The notes beneath the pieces were generated by a model. That model did not search any database, had not been told where the DNA came from, and saw only the letters and a list, made by a program, of their open reading frames with translations. A stretch of DNA of 8,221 nt from positions 1 to 8,221 of the forward strand of contig JAHDWY010000169.1 in the NCBI GenBank assembly GCA_023384315.1. Reading direction: 5' to 3'. This document shows, one piece after another, positions 6,800-8,221 of this stretch (the first letter of the stretch is position 1; the number at the start of each line of letters is the position of its first letter). The stretch is from Candidatus Hydrogenedentota bacterium (GTDB taxonomy: Bacteria; Hydrogenedentota; Hydrogenedentia; Hydrogenedentales; SLHB01). Both the position numbers and the translations under genes were made by a program.

Positions 6800-6835
6800 T
6801 TCTGATTGCTTCTTGGCCGCGAACGCAATCAGGAG
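6800..6835 (+). promoter_or_regulatory. Hairpin covering the Shine-Dalgarno of the nitrilase gene
   Basis: TTCTGATTGC (6800 to 6809) can pair with GCAATCAGGA (6825 to 6834): an uninterrupted 8-bp core CTGATTGC/GCAATCAG plus a G-U and an A-U pair. The loop contains TTC and GAA that could add three pairs across a one-base bulge. The 3' arm contains most of the Shine-Dalgarno sequence AGGAG (6831 to 6835), which is 7 bases before ATG 6843. If transcription starts upstream of 6800 this fold would hide the ribosome-binding site, as in RNA thermometers or other translational switches. The transcription start is unknown. Confidence 0.45.
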
Positions 6836-6842
6836 TCAACGC

Positions 6843-7697
6843 ATGCTTACCGCAATCTTGATCGCAGCGATTACGGCAGCCGGCGCGGGAAACATCACTT
6901 CCGAAGCGCCCCCGGAGCAGCCGGTGCGTATCGCACTCATGCACGGCGTTCCCGTGAAGTGGGACGTGAAAGCCAACTTCGAAGTTTTCCTGTCCAGCCT
7001 TGAACAGGCGTCCGCCGAGCGGGCCGACATCTTCATTACGCCGGAGTGCTGGCTGGATGGTTACGCAGCTCCGGACGAAGGGTCAACGCCCGAACGATTG
7101 CGGACCGTCGCGCAGGATTTGGAAACCAGCGAATACATCCAGCGCGTTCAGCAGGAGGCGAAGGACCGGGCCATGATGATCTGCTTCGGATTTACCTCTC
7201 TGGAAGACGGGAAGCTTTTCAACACCGCGGGGCTATGGGACGCAGAAGGAAAGCTGGTTGGGCTGTACCATAAGACGCACCTTCAGACGCACGATCTGCA
7301 ATACAGTTTCGGCGAAGGCATTCCCGTTTGGCCGTCGAAGTACGGCCCCCTCGGTATGATGATCTGCGCCGATCGACGCTGGCCGGAGACGGTCCGCACG
7401 TTGCGTCTGCAAGGCGCGAAGCTCATTCTGAACCCCACCTACGGCTTCCACAATGACATGAACGAAGCCATCATGCGCACGCGGTCTTTCGAGAACCAGT
7501 GTTTCATCGCGTTTACCCATCCCGAAGAGAGTCTCGTGACCGGTCCGAAGGGCCAAGTTCTCGCGCGTTGGGAAGGCACCGCCCCCGGCGTACTGGTCTG
7601 CGAAATCGATCTCGCGCTCGCCAAGGACGACAACCATATCCGCGACCGCCGTCCCGAACTGTATGGGGTCATCGCGGAGGGAGACTCGGTGAATTGA
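6843..7697 (+). CDS. Exported carbon-nitrogen hydrolase (nitrilase superfamily)
   Basis: A 284-residue amidohydrolase starting at ATG 6843, fixed by AGGAG 7 bases upstream; a TTG at 6813 would extend it but lacks such a site. The N-terminus MLTAILIAAITAAGAG is a hydrophobic but uncharged segment, a possible signal peptide or anchor. The nitrilase-fold core begins at RIALMHG. The catalytic triad is visible and intact: Glu68 in ITPECW, Lys144 in YHKTHL and Cys175 in MMICADRRWPE, with a second conserved Glu158 in FGEG. LNPTYG (196 to 201) and RTRSFENQCF (212 to 221) are further family segments. Such enzymes hydrolyse amides, nitriles or N-carbamoyl compounds through a thioester; the ICADRRWPE form fits an amidase or N-carbamoylase-like member more than a true nitrilase, but the substrate is not readable. 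Length is usual for the family. It is not in an operon with a neighbour of known function. Confidence 0.9.
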   Translation: MLTAILIAAITAAGAGNITSEAPPEQPVRIALMHGVPVKWDVKANFEVFLSSLEQASAERADIFITPECWLDGYAAPDEGSTPERLRTVAQDLETSEYIQRVQQEAKDRAMMICFGFTSLEDGKLFNTAGLWDAEGKLVGLYHKTHLQTHDLQYSFGEGIPVWPSKYGPLGMMICADRRWPETVRTLRLQGAKLILNPTYGFHNDMNEAIMRTRSFENQCFIAFTHPEESLVTGPKGQVLARWEGTAPGVLVCEIDLALAKDDNHIRDRRPELYGVIAEGDSVN

Positions 7698-7706
7698 GCG
7701 TCATCG

Positions 7707-7821
7707 GCTAGCCCGCATTTCTCACCGCCCTGCAACGCCACCTTCGTGACCAAGCAACAGAAGCGGTGAGAAATGCTCCCGAGTAAACCTCCAGGGTCAC
7801 TGGTGAGAAAACCGGGCTAGC
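7707..7821. repeat. Three-armed inverted repeat between convergent genes
   Basis: Arm A (7707 to 7728) starts GCTAGCCCG and continues through CATTTCTCACCGC. GCATTTCTCACCGC (7715 to 7728) is perfectly complementary to GCGGTGAGAAATGC (7763 to 7776), a 14-bp stem with a 34-base loop. The 20 bases 7707 to 7726 also match the inverse of 7802 to 7821 at 18 of 20 positions, and the outer 9 bp GCTAGCCCG/CGGGCTAGC is perfect. The last arm overlaps the stop codon of the minus-strand gene and the first begins 9 bases after the nitrilase stop. It could be a bidirectional terminator or a miniature element with terminal inverted repeats; no T-tract follows the stems on either strand. Confidence 0.7.
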
Positions 7822-8221
7822 GCCAGTAGTCGGCGTTCAAGGTTACGGATTTCACGGTAACGGTTGCGCCAGTGCGGATGACAAACTCGCTCAGACCCAC
7901 CTCGGTCAACGGATTGCCCCAGTCGTACGTATACCCGAGCCGGGTCCAGGGATACCCGTCGGGGCCATAAGAAATGGCGACTTGACTCTCATACCAGTCT
8001 ACGTATTCCGATGAGACGGTGACGAAAAGTTCAGAGCCCGGAAAGTCCAACTCCGCCTCATGGTCGGTAACAGCGGGGTCCGGGCTGGGCCGGAACAGAT
8101 CGGAGGGATCAACCCAGAACTCTACGAATCGCGTTTTTCCATCATGGGGTGGCAATCCGAGAAGCTGTTCCGCGCGGAGCGTCATGCGGCTATCGTTCAA
8201 GGCCAGCCGTTTGCAGACATC
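7817..8221 (-). CDS. Conserved-looking hypothetical protein (5' partial)
   Basis: The reading frame runs from the stop at 7817 to 7819 (minus strand) to the right window edge with no stop, so the N-terminus is outside; 134 residues are visible. The codon choice is like the other genes. The sequence has an aromatic- and Gly-rich core, with YGPDGYPWTRLGYTYDWGNP followed by EVGLSEFVI, and FVEFWVDPSDLF upstream. The fragment has no signal peptide or membrane segment in view. I think I have seen this kind of conserved, uncharacterised protein in environmental bacteria but cannot name its function. It converges on the nitrilase gene, and the shared inverted repeat covers its stop codon. Confidence 0.7.
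   Translation of the reverse strand, partial: DVCKRLALNDSRMTLRAEQLLGLPPHDGKTRFVEFWVDPSDLFRPSPDPAVTDHEAELDFPGSELFVTVSSEYVDWYESQVAISYGPDGYPWTRLGYTYDWGNPLTEVGLSEFVIRTGATVTVKSVTLNADYWR

Noticed and set aside
6124..6828. 234-codon open frame on the minus strand
   Set aside because: It runs through the repeat-rich spacer and antisense to the H-X9-DG-like gene, and its first part is simply a translation of the 9-bp and TTCGAA repeats.
6813..6842. TTG start extending the nitrilase by 10 codons
   Set aside because: It has no ribosome-binding site, while ATG 6843 has AGGAG at 7 bases; the added residues would precede the hydrophobic segment.

Overview
The window is from a bacterial chromosome of fairly high GC content, with ordinary start codons and several clear Shine-Dalgarno sequences. 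All five plus-strand genes that can be judged encode proteins that appear to be exported. The gene types (ThuA-like protein, BD-FAE/HSL-type esterase, H-X9-DG-type protein, secreted carbon-nitrogen hydrolase) and the repeat-rich spacers (TTCGAA-rich tract, 9-bp GTCCTATTG-type tandem) resemble genomes of Planctomycetota, Verrucomicrobiota or Candidatus Hydrogenedentota. That placement is an impression from gene content and is not proven.

Region 1 to 3744 holds two tandem, clearly paralogous genes of about 600 codons; the first is cut at its 5' end by the window edge. Both have a Cys...His...Asp/Asn pattern that suggests a transglutaminase-like (papain-fold) domain in the N-terminal half. They also share a long conserved C-terminal half whose strongest block is identical over 22 residues although 13 of its 22 codons differ. 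I do not recognise an experimentally characterised family.

Region 3794 to 5597 follows the second paralog closely, with gaps of 49 and 28 bases. It encodes a secreted alpha/beta-hydrolase esterase and a secreted ThuA-like protein, and probably ends at a hairpin terminator at about 5625 to 5665. A promoter-like sequence at 1787 to 1815 could drive paralog 2, esterase and ThuA as one operon of exported proteins. Cleavage or modification of extracellular peptide, ester or sugar-derived substrates is possible but is inference.

Region 5752 to 6582 is a stand-alone gene for an exported protein with the C-terminal part of the H-X9-DG (DUF1559-like) pseudopilin family but without the prepilin N-terminus. 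The 260-base spacer after it is dense in non-coding structure: a TTCGAA-rich repeat, an imperfect long hairpin, four 9-bp tandem units, and a hairpin that would bury the Shine-Dalgarno sequence of the next gene.

Region 6843 to 7697 is an exported-looking nitrilase-superfamily amidohydrolase with an intact Glu-Lys-Cys triad. It converges on a minus-strand conserved hypothetical gene that runs off the right edge. Between and partly under their 3' ends lies a three-armed inverted repeat (7707 to 7821) that can form two mutually exclusive hairpins. No RNA gene, CRISPR array, transposase or phage gene is visible. No convincing new defence or mobile system is present; the most unusual items are the paralogous pair and the structured spacers.
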